Below the pieces are notes generated by a model, which saw nothing but the letters and a program-made list of their open reading frames with translations, was not told the origin of the DNA and did no database searches. A stretch of 13,824 bases of DNA, from the NCBI GenBank assembly GCA_948663505.1, contig CAPNAQ010000035.1:1-13824 (forward strand). The letters run 5' to 3'. Each line of letters begins with the position of its first letter. The stretch's first letter is position 1. This DNA comes from an uncultured Clostridia bacterium. Its GTDB lineage: Bacteria > Bacillota > Clostridia > TANB77 > CAG-508. Positions 7,055 through 13,503 of the stretch are shown piece by piece. The position numbers were made by a program, and so were the translations under genes.

Positions 7055-7373
7055 ACACCCCAAACCTAAAATTGCTATTCGCATTTTTAGGTTATTTCAT
7101 AAAAAATGCTTATCGCAATTTTTTATGAAATTTGAGCAAGAAAAATAAATTTTTCTTACTCAATTCACTTTAGCAACTACCAAGCTGAAACCGTCGGTCG
7201 TTCGCCTCGTTTCATAGGTAGTCTAGTAAGTAGTAATATTACTACTATAATTGCTGATGCTTAGACTGTTAAACTTTTAGTTGTTACAGCCTAAGTATGC
7301 AAAATAATTGAAAATTATTTTGTATTACCCTACATCTTTGTTCATACTTGCCCAAACTTTTTGCAATTACAAA
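7001..7373 (-). ncRNA. Densely folded region: RNA leader or ssDNA signal
   Basis: No gene is present. Read on the minus strand (sense of the relaxase gene), helices follow each other almost without gaps. A long-range helix pairs 7373-7363 with 7254-7245, enclosing a perfect 10-bp hairpin (7322-7300) and a 10-bp hairpin (7295-7260). Then come an 18-nt palindrome (7246-7229), a two-step hairpin (7223-7175), a 12-bp hairpin (7161-7134) and twin hairpins (7131-7094, 7093-7063) whose loops are GATAA and GAATA, both closed by TGC/GCA-type tips. Plus-strand A-C mismatches at 7137/7158, 7175/7223, 7245/7372, 7247/7370 and 7265/7290 all become G-U pairs on the minus strand. It may be a structured leader or ncRNA, or a single-strand origin or oriT acting as ssDNA; the wobbles fit both. 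Classification as RNA is tentative. Confidence 0.4.
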
Positions 7374-7546
7374 TCCACATCAAGATATGCCACCAAATAC
7401 TCTTTTTTTATTGTGAGTCTGTGTTCTAAAATCTCACTCACGCACTTTTTATAATTAGACTGCTTATACAAATACGAATGAACTTTATAGCATCGGCTCA
7501 TTACACCAAACACTTTTTAAGAGGTGTTGCATTTCTCTTTTAAACA

Positions 7547-7583
7547 TAAAAAACTACCTATAGTTTTAAAACTACAAGTAGTT
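7547..7583 (-). terminator. Intrinsic terminator on the minus strand
   Basis: A 16-bp stem (7552-7567 with 7568-7583; the helix meets in the middle, so the real loop is the central few bases) is followed on the minus strand by a T-rich run of six. Two A-C mismatches on the plus strand (7558/7577, 7560/7575) are G-U pairs on the minus strand, fixing its direction. It lies about 590 nt upstream of the relaxase start, so it would stop transcripts entering the mobilization region from the right, or act as an attenuator. Confidence 0.65.
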
Positions 7584-7711
7584 AGTTTGTTTCTTATTCA
7601 ATTAGCCACCACAATCGAATATAAGGCGATAATAAATTTAAATAGGGTAATTACTTTTATAATGTTTAATATTAAAATGATGATATAAATAAGTAAGATT
7701 TTGTTATGATT

Positions 7712-7739
7712 TTTATAAATCTTGTCAAACAAATGTCAA
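7712..7739 (-). promoter_or_regulatory. Minus-strand promoter of a short transcript
   Basis: A perfect -35 box TTGACA (7739-7734), a 16-nt spacer and a -10 box TATAAA (7717-7712) point toward the terminator at 7547. A transcript would start near 7705 and end near 7546, about 160 nt. It would carry no clear reading frame apart from a possible GTG-initiated tetrapeptide with no ribosome binding site. Confidence 0.5.
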
Positions 7740-7961
7740 ACAATTTCGTTTGAAAATTTAATTTTGCGAAAGTATTGGAATTAAAATATTTTTATATTTT
7801 ATAACTATAAAATACTGATAAATAGCCACTTTAAAAGATAAAAAGTAATTTCTACAGAATATCTTGTTATAAAATCTTTTGATGGGGAGTTATTAGTTAC
7901 TATTGATAAAAAAATATATACCCCAATAACTGATCCATAGAAATTTACCTCTTTGAAGAAA

Positions 7962-8987
7962 CTACCTTTTCAAATTTTTTCTTCTCAATTGACCACATGC
8001 TGCATCAATATCAGAACCTAATTCTCTTCTAATAGTAGCAACAATACCATTTTCATTTAAATAATCTCTAAACTTTATAATATTTTCATTTGTGCTTTTT
8101 GAATAAATTCCATTTTCAATCTTATTAATAGGAATTAAATTAACATGGCATAACATTCCCTTTAAAAGCTTTACAAGTTCTTTAGCATCTTGTAAATTAT
8201 CATTATTATCCTTTGCCAAAGCATATTCAAAAGAAATTCTTCTATTAGTTTTCACAATATAATCTTTACATGCTTTTATTAGCTCTTCTATTGGATAGCT
8301 TTTATTAACTGGCATCATACTACTTCTTTTTTCATTATTTGTTGCATGTAATGAGATTGATAATGTACATTGAATATTTTCTTCTGCCAATCTATATATT
8401 TTTGGAACTAATCCACTTGTAGAAATACTAATATGTCTTGCTCCAATATTTAATCCCTTTGAATTATTAATAATTCTTATTGCATTTACTACATTCTCAT
8501 AATTATCTAGTGGCTCCCCTATTCCCATAAATACTATATTTGATATTCTAACTCCTGTATCTTGTTCTACTGCTATTATTTGTTCAACAATTTCTCCTGA
8601 TGTTAAGTTCCTTATAAAGTTTATTCCTGTTGAGGCACAAAATTTGCATCCCATTTTACAGCCTATTTGTGATGACACACATATACTATATCCATGATGA
8701 TAACTCATTAATACAGTCTCTATTGCATTTCCATCTAACACATCAAATAAGTATTTTATAGTTCCATCTTTTGATTCTTGCTTTTTTATTATTTTATAGT
8801 TACATATTGTATATCTTTCTTTTAATTTCTTCCTTAATTCTATTGATATGTTCGTCATCTCTTCAAATTCTTTTACTTTTTCTTGATGTATCCATTTAAA
8901 TATTTGTTCCGCCCTAAATGGCTTTTCTTCCATTATTTCTAATTCTTTTTTTAATTCTTCTAAATTATAATCTTTTATATTTTTCAT
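7962..8987 (-). CDS. rlmN: Dual-specificity 23S rRNA/tRNA methyltransferase RlmN
   Basis: This radical-SAM enzyme adds a methyl group to C2 of A2503 in 23S rRNA and of A37 in some tRNAs, in the cytoplasm. At 341 residues it has the family's usual length. The iron-sulfur motif is C110-x3-C114-x2-C117. The two catalytic cysteines are C103 (SICVSS, seven residues before the cluster, as C118 is in E. coli) and C331 (DIDAACGQL). The GEP motif (GIGEPLDN) and SISLHA are also present. ATG at 8987 follows AAGGAG by 7 nt. It is the last chromosomal gene before the element and has its own candidate promoter and leader. It is intact; RlmN activity affects susceptibility to ribosome-targeting antibiotics in other bacteria. 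Confidence 0.97.
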   Translation of the reverse strand: MKNIKDYNLEELKKELEIMEEKPFRAEQIFKWIHQEKVKEFEEMTNISIELRKKLKERYTICNYKIIKKQESKDGTIKYLFDVLDGNAIETVLMSYHHGYSICVSSQIGCKMGCKFCASTGINFIRNLTSGEIVEQIIAVEQDTGVRISNIVFMGIGEPLDNYENVVNAIRIINNSKGLNIGARHISISTSGLVPKIYRLAEENIQCTLSISLHATNNEKRSSMMPVNKSYPIEELIKACKDYIVKTNRRISFEYALAKDNNDNLQDAKELVKLLKGMLCHVNLIPINKIENGIYSKSTNENIIKFRDYLNENGIVATIRRELGSDIDAACGQLRRKNLKR

Positions 8988-9008
8988 TTTATCTCCTTAA
9001 GAACAAGA

Positions 9009-9117
9009 AGAGCATGATAAAAAAACTTTTACATTTTAGATTATTCACATGCTCTGTCTTTGTCTATATGCAAAATATTTCTATTATAGGAAAGTTCTTT
9101 GAACTTGCTAATAATAG
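9009..9117 (-). promoter_or_regulatory. rlmN promoter inside an inverted repeat, plus leader hairpin
   Basis: On the minus strand, TTAGCA (9111-9106), a 17-nt spacer and TATAAT (9088-9083) form a promoter. The same bases lie in a two-step inverted repeat: CTATTAT/ATAATAG (9081-9087, 9111-9117) outside and AAGTTC/GAACTT (9092-9097, 9101-9106) inside. The resulting leader of about 88 nt contains an 8-bp helix, AGAGCATG (9055-9048 on the minus strand) with CATGCTCT (9016-9009), ending a few bases before the ribosome binding site. Within it are two start-stop pairs, ATGTGA and ATGTAA. An operator or leader control of rlmN is possible but unproven. Confidence 0.45.
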
Positions 9118-9141
9118 AAAAGAAAGTGGCATTTCAGCCAC
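9118..9141 (-). terminator. Intrinsic terminator of the 82-residue gene
   Basis: GTGGC/GCCAC (9126-9130, 9137-9141) forms a 5-bp GC-rich stem on the minus strand, followed by TTTCTTTTC. The stop codon of the gene lies in its loop. Confidence 0.6.
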
Positions 9142-9382
9142 CTACTTCTTCACAAATTACTTCAAGCTCTTCAATATTTTCAAGATCTTCAGGATTTTCA
9201 GTTTCAAAATCCTTATAAGCTTCTTCTATCTTTTTTATTAAACTTTCTATTCTTGACACTATAAAAATTTGATTTTTTAGTATTTTTACATACCCAATAC
9301 AAAAAAACCCCATTTTACATTTATATACTAGAAAGCCTTCCCGCAACTCTTTATTTGAAACTTCAAATTTGAATCCTTTCAT
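9134..9382 (-). CDS. Small protein of unknown function (82 aa)
   Basis: ATG at 9382 is preceded by AAGGAGGT at good spacing, and there are a near-consensus promoter and a terminator, so this is a real single-gene unit. The first half (residues 1-46) reads as a small beta-rich fold: an FKFEVSN opening, a YKCKMGFF strand with one cysteine, and IGYVKILKNQIFIVSR. The second half is a strongly acidic helix (KKIEEAYKDF, then a run with ten Glu or Asp) ending EEVGG. There are no membrane segments and no signal peptide. I do not recognise the family. It sits between hemW and rlmN, but nothing ties it to either function. Confidence 0.75.
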   Translation of the reverse strand: MKGFKFEVSNKELREGFLVYKCKMGFFCIGYVKILKNQIFIVSRIESLIKKIEEAYKDFETENPEDLENIEELEVICEEVGG

Positions 9383-9414
9383 AAATAATACCTCCTTATT
9401 AAAACTCTATAATC

Positions 9415-9443
9415 ATTATACCACTTTTTCATAAGCTTGTCTA
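9415..9443 (-). promoter_or_regulatory. Promoter of the 82-residue gene
   Basis: On the minus strand, TAGACA (9443-9438), a 17-nt spacer and a perfect TATAAT (9420-9415) lie 33 nt before the start codon. Confidence 0.75.
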
Positions 9444-9490
9444 TAATTATGTTAACATTTTCCAAGAAAAACACTAATTTTTATAGATTT

Positions 9491-9519
9491 TGTCCAAAAA
9501 GAAACGTCCCTTTTGGACA
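9491..9519 (-). repeat. Hairpin at the end of hemW
   Basis: TGTCCAAAA (9491-9499) pairs with TTTTGGACA (9511-9519), 9 bp with an 11-nt loop containing GAAACGTCCC. It starts right at the hemW stop codon. No T-run follows on the minus strand, so it may be a transcript-end hairpin rather than a terminator. It is much richer in G and C than its surroundings and could be a dispersed repeat of this genome. Confidence 0.5.
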
Positions 9520-10656
9520 TTACACAAACTCTTCCCAAACAATATTTGCAAAATCAAGTCCTTTATTAGTCAACTTTATGCTATCCAAATCCACTATTAA
9601 AAGATCATATTTAACCAATCTCTGTAGCTCATTTCTAAAAATATAAATAGGATTTTCTCCAAACTTTTCTTTAAAATCTGAAATACTAATTCCAGCTAAC
9701 ATTCTCAAACCTAAAAGCATAAATTCCTTTTTCATATCTTCCAAAGTCTGATTTTCATTTACAACCTTAATATCTTTACTAATATTATTTAAATATACAC
9801 TTAAATCACTAGTATTTGCATATCTAATACCACTTATATATGAATGTGCAGCTAGTCCAAAACCCACATACTGTTTTTGTTTCCAACAATTTAAATTATG
9901 TTTAGATTCATAACCACTTTTGGCAAAATTTGATATTTCATAATGATTATATCCATGTAATTCCAAGAAGTTTTTTGTATAATGATATTGATTTCTTTCA
10001 TCATCTTCATTTGGTATCTTAAGATTGCCTGTATTTAACATTTTCTGAATTGGTGTGCCATCTTCTATTATTAATGAATATACTGATACATGATTTGGAA
10101 CTTGTTTTAAATTTATTATATTTTCTAAGCTTTCTTTTAAATTAGCAATTGTTTGTGTTGGTAATCCTAACATTAAATCAACATTTATATTTTTAAATCC
10201 AACTTCTATAGACCAATTATATGTTTTTAAAAATTGTTCAAAAGTGTGAATTCTTCCAATTGTTTTTAAGATTCTATTATTTGTACTTTGTAGTCCAATA
10301 CTCAACCTATTTATTCCACAATTTTTATACATCTGTAGATTATTTTTAGTTGCTGTTCCTGGATTTACTTCAATTGTAATTTCTATATTTTCTTTATTTT
10401 TTATATTAGCTATTTCAAAAATACTATCTAATATTTTTTCTATATATTGTGGATTTATTGTAGAAGGTGTTCCTCCTCCAATATATATTGTTGTTATATT
10501 ATTATTTTTTAATAATTCTTTATTATCTTGTATTTCATCTATTACTTTATTTATATAACTTTCTTGCATATCTAATTTATTTTCATATGACACAAAATCA
10601 CAATAATAACATTTTTTAATGCAAAAAGGTATATGTACATATACTCCTATCTCCAT
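9520..10656 (-). CDS. hemW: Heme chaperone HemW (radical SAM)
   Basis: This is a radical-SAM family protein of 378 residues that binds and delivers heme; it was long annotated as oxygen-independent coproporphyrinogen III oxidase. The cluster motif is C12-x3-C16-x2-C19 followed by Asp-Phe, inside HIPFCIKKCYYCDF. GGGTPS at 60-65, EVNPGT near 97, RLSIGLQS near 117 and the DLMLGLPTQT stretch near 160 follow in family order. HNLNCWKQ and GFGLAAHSY mark the HemW-specific C-terminal part. True HemN has an extra fourth cysteine pattern and a longer N-terminus, both absent. ATG at 10656 lies 15 nt past the whiA stop with only a modest ribosome binding site, so it is probably translated from the prmC-whiA-hemW transcript. 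Intact. Confidence 0.93.
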   Translation of the reverse strand: MEIGVYVHIPFCIKKCYYCDFVSYENKLDMQESYINKVIDEIQDNKELLKNNNITTIYIGGGTPSTINPQYIEKILDSIFEIANIKNKENIEITIEVNPGTATKNNLQMYKNCGINRLSIGLQSTNNRILKTIGRIHTFEQFLKTYNWSIEVGFKNINVDLMLGLPTQTIANLKESLENIINLKQVPNHVSVYSLIIEDGTPIQKMLNTGNLKIPNEDDERNQYHYTKNFLELHGYNHYEISNFAKSGYESKHNLNCWKQKQYVGFGLAAHSYISGIRYANTSDLSVYLNNISKDIKVVNENQTLEDMKKEFMLLGLRMLAGISISDFKEKFGENPIYIFRNELQRLVKYDLLIVDLDSIKLTNKGLDFANIVWEEFV

Positions 10657-10671
10657 TTTAACTCATCTCTT

Positions 10672-11553
10672 TCAACATTCTTTTGAAAGTTGTACAATCT
10701 TTCTTAACCTATAATTTACACCTGACTTCCCAATAGGAGTTGATAAATTCTTACCAAGCTCTATTAAAGACATATCAGGGTTTTCTAATCTAAGGAGTGC
10801 TATTTCTTTTAAATTGTCATCTAATTTATTAAATTCATTAGTTTGTTGCAATTTTTTTATTGCATCAATTTGCTCAATTGATGCATTTATTGTTTTATTT
10901 AAATTAGCAGTTTTACAATTTACAATTCTATTTACTTTTCCACTCATTTCTCTTTTAACTCGCATATCTTCAAACTGCAAAACACCCTTATTTGAGCCAA
11001 TCAATGCAATTAATGTTGATATTTCTTCTCCATCCTTTAAATAAACAGCATTTTTATTTTCTGTCTTTAAAATTTTAGATTTTATATAAAAAAATTTCAA
11101 AATACTGTCCATGAATTCTAAATTTTCTTTATTAGATAAATTTATTTCTAAATGATATTTTTTGTCTAGATTATTTATTGAACCTGCTCCTAAAAAAGCT
11201 CCTCTTATAACAGCTTTTTTATTATTCTCATTTATCTCATTTTCATCTATATTTTTTATATAAATATTATCATTCATTACATTTATAACATTTTTTAAGT
11301 TAGCTATTTTAGTATAAATAATAAAAGCTTTTCCATCAAATTCTATATCATGGTTTATTTGTAAATTCTTAAGTAATTTTGAATATCTATTTATATTATA
11401 ATCATTTTCTGTTGCATATCTAATTAAATTATTTTGTGATATTGTAGTATTTTTAGAAATTAAATACCCTATCAATTCATATTTAACTTCATCTTTTTTT
11501 GCTAAATTGCTTATTTTACTTAACTCTTCTTTTATTTCTGATGAAAAGGACAT
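10672..11553 (-). CDS. whiA: DNA-binding regulator WhiA
   Basis: WhiA is a conserved Gram-positive protein that affects cell division and, in Streptomyces, sporulation genes. It has 293 residues, slightly short of the usual 310. It has an N-terminal WhiA domain (1-85). A degenerate LAGLIDADG homing-endonuclease fold, with RGAFLGAGSI at about 117-126, has lost catalysis in the family. A C-terminal helix-turn-helix reads RLENPDMSLIELGKNL followed by GKSGVNYRLRKI. ATG at 11553 follows AGGAGG. It lies between prmC (46-nt gap) and hemW (15 nt), all on one strand. In most Bacillota whiA neighbours yvcJ and yvcK; here those are absent from the flanks, so the arrangement differs. Confidence 0.95.
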   Translation of the reverse strand: MSFSSEIKEELSKISNLAKKDEVKYELIGYLISKNTTISQNNLIRYATENDYNINRYSKLLKNLQINHDIEFDGKAFIIYTKIANLKNVINVMNDNIYIKNIDENEINENNKKAVIRGAFLGAGSINNLDKKYHLEINLSNKENLEFMDSILKFFYIKSKILKTENKNAVYLKDGEEISTLIALIGSNKGVLQFEDMRVKREMSGKVNRIVNCKTANLNKTINASIEQIDAIKKLQQTNEFNKLDDNLKEIALLRLENPDMSLIELGKNLSTPIGKSGVNYRLRKIVQLSKEC

Positions 11554-11599
11554 TTAAACCTCCTTATATTTATACATTTATATTCTTTTTCTAAAATTG

Positions 11600-12445
11600 C
11601 TATTTTAATTGTGCTACAATAACCCTATCCATTCCATACAAATCTTGCTTTGAATATAACTTCTCAAATTTATCTTCTTTATCAATAATATTAGAAACAT
11701 CAATTTTTTGATCATAACCTATTTCTAAACATAAATAAGCTTTATATTTTAAATATTGATATGATTCTTTTATTATCTTTCTATAAAAATCTAATCCATC
11801 TTCCCCTCCATCTAGTGCAATATGTGGTTCTTTTTTCACTTGTTCATCTAATTTTTCTATAATATATCTTTTTATATATGGTGGATTAGATATTATTATA
11901 TCAAATTTCTGTGGTTTTATATTTGAAAATAAATCTGAATTAATAAATGTTATTTGATTTTCAACTTCATTAATTTTTGCATTCTTTTTTGCTATTTTTA
12001 AAGCTTCATTACTTATATCTATAGCAGTTATATCACTTTCAGGAAGATATTTTGCAAGTGATACTGCTATTGCTCCACTTCCTGTACACAAATCTAAAAT
12101 TTTTCTTGCATTTACTCTTTTAGCAATTTTAATTACTTCCTCTACTAGTATTTCAGTATCTTGTCTTGGGATTAAAACGTTTTCATCAACATAAAAATTT
12201 AATCTCATAAATTCTCTTTGATGTGTTATATGTTCTAATGGAATTCCTTGTCTTAATGTTTTTATAGCTGAAAAATACGAATCTACCTCTTTTTTACTCA
12301 TTTGTAATAAATCATTTGCAATTACATATTGCATTGATTTATTCAATATAAATTGCATTAATAATCTTGATTTCATTTTTGGTGTTTCTATATTGTCATT
12401 TTTTAATTCTATCATTCCTTTATTCATTGCTTCCATTATTGTCAT
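11600..12445 (-). CDS. prmC: Release factor glutamine methyltransferase PrmC
   Basis: PrmC methylates the glutamine of the GGQ motif in release factors 1 and 2, using S-adenosylmethionine. It has 281 residues, the normal length. An N-terminal helical domain (1-75) binds the release factor. The SAM-binding motif is DLCTGSGAIAVSLA at 118-131, the IPRQDTE motif at 92-98, and the catalytic NPPY at 187-190. EPHIALDGGEDGL near 211 is the usual late motif. ATG at 12445 has AGAGGG upstream. prfA, the usual neighbour, is not in the window. A promoter lies 20 nt before the start, so this gene probably opens the prmC-whiA-hemW transcript. Confidence 0.95.
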   Translation of the reverse strand: MTIMEAMNKGMIELKNDNIETPKMKSRLLMQFILNKSMQYVIANDLLQMSKKEVDSYFSAIKTLRQGIPLEHITHQREFMRLNFYVDENVLIPRQDTEILVEEVIKIAKRVNARKILDLCTGSGAIAVSLAKYLPESDITAIDISNEALKIAKKNAKINEVENQITFINSDLFSNIKPQKFDIIISNPPYIKRYIIEKLDEQVKKEPHIALDGGEDGLDFYRKIIKESYQYLKYKAYLCLEIGYDQKIDVSNIIDKEDKFEKLYSKQDLYGMDRVIVAQLK

Positions 12446-12465
12446 ATAATCACCCTCTTTAGCAA

Positions 12466-12494
12466 ATTATATTATATTTAATACTATTTTACAA
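12466..12494 (-). promoter_or_regulatory. Promoter of prmC-whiA-hemW
   Basis: On the minus strand, TTGTAA (12494-12489), a 17-nt spacer and a perfect TATAAT (12471-12466) are followed 20 nt later by the prmC start codon. The -35 match is partial. Confidence 0.6.
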
Positions 12495-12542
12495 GTCCTA
12501 CAAATTTTAAGTTTCAGTTTTTTATTTTTTTAATTTGATTAT

Positions 12543-12684
12543 AGAAAAACGATATATATTTTAAAGTGAGTTTGACAGTGAGCCATTATTATCTTTAAGA
12601 TATTATAATGTGTATCTAAAATTTGAATCTTCAGTATTTTCAACGTCTTGGAGAACAGAACTGCAAAATATATATCTTTTTTCT
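12543..12684. repeat. 142-bp unit with 20-bp terminal inverted repeats
   Basis: The left arm, 12543-12562 (AGAAAAAC then GATATATATTTT), and the right arm, 12665-12684, are inverted copies with one mismatch in 20. The 102 bp between them contain no gene. They hold a small palindrome (ATCTT-T-AAGAT, 12591-12601) and a comparatively GC-rich stretch near 12640-12663. The unit lies in the prmC-DUF368 gap. It could be a miniature inverted-repeat element or a long stem-loop RNA; I see no clear target duplication. Confidence 0.45.
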
Positions 12685-12714
12685 GAATAATATAATTTTT
12701 CAAAAAACCGAAAC

Positions 12715-13503
12715 CTAGTTTACAAATTTAACAAGATAATATCCTAAACAAACACAAAAGATACTAATTAAAATTTCAATACCAGAAGTCACTTGTGGAA
12801 TTAAAACCATAATTGAACCAATAGAAAATCCAATAATTGAATACATAGTCTCTTGATAAAATTTTTCTAATAACATTTTTATTATTTTCATAAAAATTAA
12901 ACTTCCTAAAATTATACCAATCCCCATTGGAATTAATACTGGCAGATATAAATTTGACACAGAATTTAAATATATATAATATACCCCCATTAGCATTAAT
13001 ATTATTGTGCTACTTACCCCTGGTACTACTATTCCTATTGACATTAATAATCCACTAAAAAATAAATATATAAAACTATTACATTCACTTGTTTTAATAT
13101 TTATCTTGTTTTCTATATATACTGTAAGAATTCCTATTGCTAATGCAATAACTAAAAATATTATATTTTTTACTTTAAATTTTCCTTGTAATTGTTTTTG
13201 CTTAAAAATTAGTGGTATTCCTCCTATTATTAGCCCTATAAATATTGATTTTGTTTGTATTGGATAAATACTTAATAAATATTGCAATAATCTGCTTACA
13301 ATTATTACTCCTATTACTACTCCTATACCCATTGGAACTAAAAATTTTATATTTGTTTTTACGTCTTTAAAAAAGTTTAGTATGCTATCTATTAATTTTT
13401 CATATATTCCAAATACTACACATAATACACCACTACTTATACCTGGCATTATTCCTCCTGCTCCAATTGCAATTCCTTTTAAAATGTTTAGAATGATTTT
13501 CAA
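12715..13503 (-). CDS. DUF368 membrane protein, PopT-type polyprenyl-phosphate transporter
   Basis: The protein has 262 residues and is almost wholly hydrophobic, with about eight membrane segments. The family's two-fold repeat is visible as GGIMPGISSG at 16-25 and GIVVPGVSST at 157-166, both PG-x-S signatures in matching positions of the two halves. DUF368 proteins (PopT) have been shown to return undecaprenyl phosphate, the lipid carrier of cell-wall precursors, across the cytoplasmic membrane. The start is a TTG at 13503, chosen because AAGGAGG lies 7 nt upstream and no ATG fits. It is a single gene, 269 nt from prmC. The family call is firm; transport direction and substrate are taken from family knowledge. 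Confidence 0.88.
   Translation of the reverse strand: MKIILNILKGIAIGAGGIMPGISSGVLCVVFGIYEKLIDSILNFFKDVKTNIKFLVPMGIGVVIGVIIVSRLLQYLLSIYPIQTKSIFIGLIIGGIPLIFKQKQLQGKFKVKNIIFLVIALAIGILTVYIENKINIKTSECNSFIYLFFSGLLMSIGIVVPGVSSTIILMLMGVYYIYLNSVSNLYLPVLIPMGIGIILGSLIFMKIIKMLLEKFYQETMYSIIGFSIGSIMVLIPQVTSGIEILISIFCVCLGYYLVKFVN

Larger units (their letters stand above)
423..7741. mobile_element. Degenerate integrative mobilizable element (MobV type)
   Basis: Between a tRNA gene and rlmN lie, in order, a tyrosine integrase (broken), an excisionase-like HTH protein, a sigma-like HTH protein, a DUF6076 remnant, a small protein, MFS/nucleotidase cargo, a MobV relaxase and a repeat-rich region. No conjugation (type IV secretion) genes are present, so it is a mobilizable rather than self-transmissible element. 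The ends are not fixed: the coordinates run from the hairpin beside the integrase to the outer copy of a tandem repeat at 7723-7744. The true ends should lie in 346-462 and about 7585-7961. Four of the element's genes are broken or truncated, so it is probably immobile on its own. Its identity is inferred from gene content. Confidence 0.75.
7374..7961. other. Gene-free right flank of the element
   Basis: No credible reading frame is found on either strand. The stretch holds a 6-bp hairpin (GTGAGT 7413-7418 with ACTCAC 7436-7441), a 5-bp hairpin (ACACC 7503-7507 with GGTGT 7523-7527) and a possible extended -10 promoter on the minus strand (TGCTATAAA, 7492-7484). It also holds the terminator at 7547-7583, the promoter at 7712-7739, a tandem TGTCAAACAA repeat at 7723-7743 and a pseudoknot-like pair of motifs at 7884-7931. 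The right end of the element must lie somewhere here; the last part belongs to the downstream region of rlmN. Confidence 0.5.

Noticed and set aside
7229..7246. 18-nt perfect palindrome AGTAGTAATATTACTACT containing TAATATTAC, the origin nonanucleotide of some circular ssDNA viruses
   Set aside because: No replication initiator gene is present, the motif is AT-rich and falls at the centre of a palindrome, where it can arise by chance. Kept only as part of the folded region.
6959..7560. Group II intron or retron RNA
   Set aside because: No domain V-like hairpin, intron boundary motif or reverse transcriptase gene in the window.
7600..7625. Minus-strand TTCGATT followed by GTGGTGGCTA looks like a tRNA T-loop and 3' end
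   Set aside because: No matching T-stem, acceptor or anticodon arm can be built around it.
7824..7839. AGCCACTTTAAAAGAT resembling the tRNA-Gln 3' end plus flank (AGCCAATTTAAAGAAT at 341-356) as attR
   Set aside because: 13 of 16 matches with mismatches and only five tRNA bases; in DNA this AT-rich about one such match is expected by chance over the two flanks. No convincing att pair was found.
9134..9382. 82-residue gene as a toxin or antitoxin
   Set aside because: Single gene with its own promoter and terminator, no partner gene and no recognisable family.
12550..12610. Plus-strand promoter TTGACA (12572-12577) with a TATAAT-like box
   Set aside because: The distance between boxes is about 26 nt, too long, and no gene follows on the plus strand.
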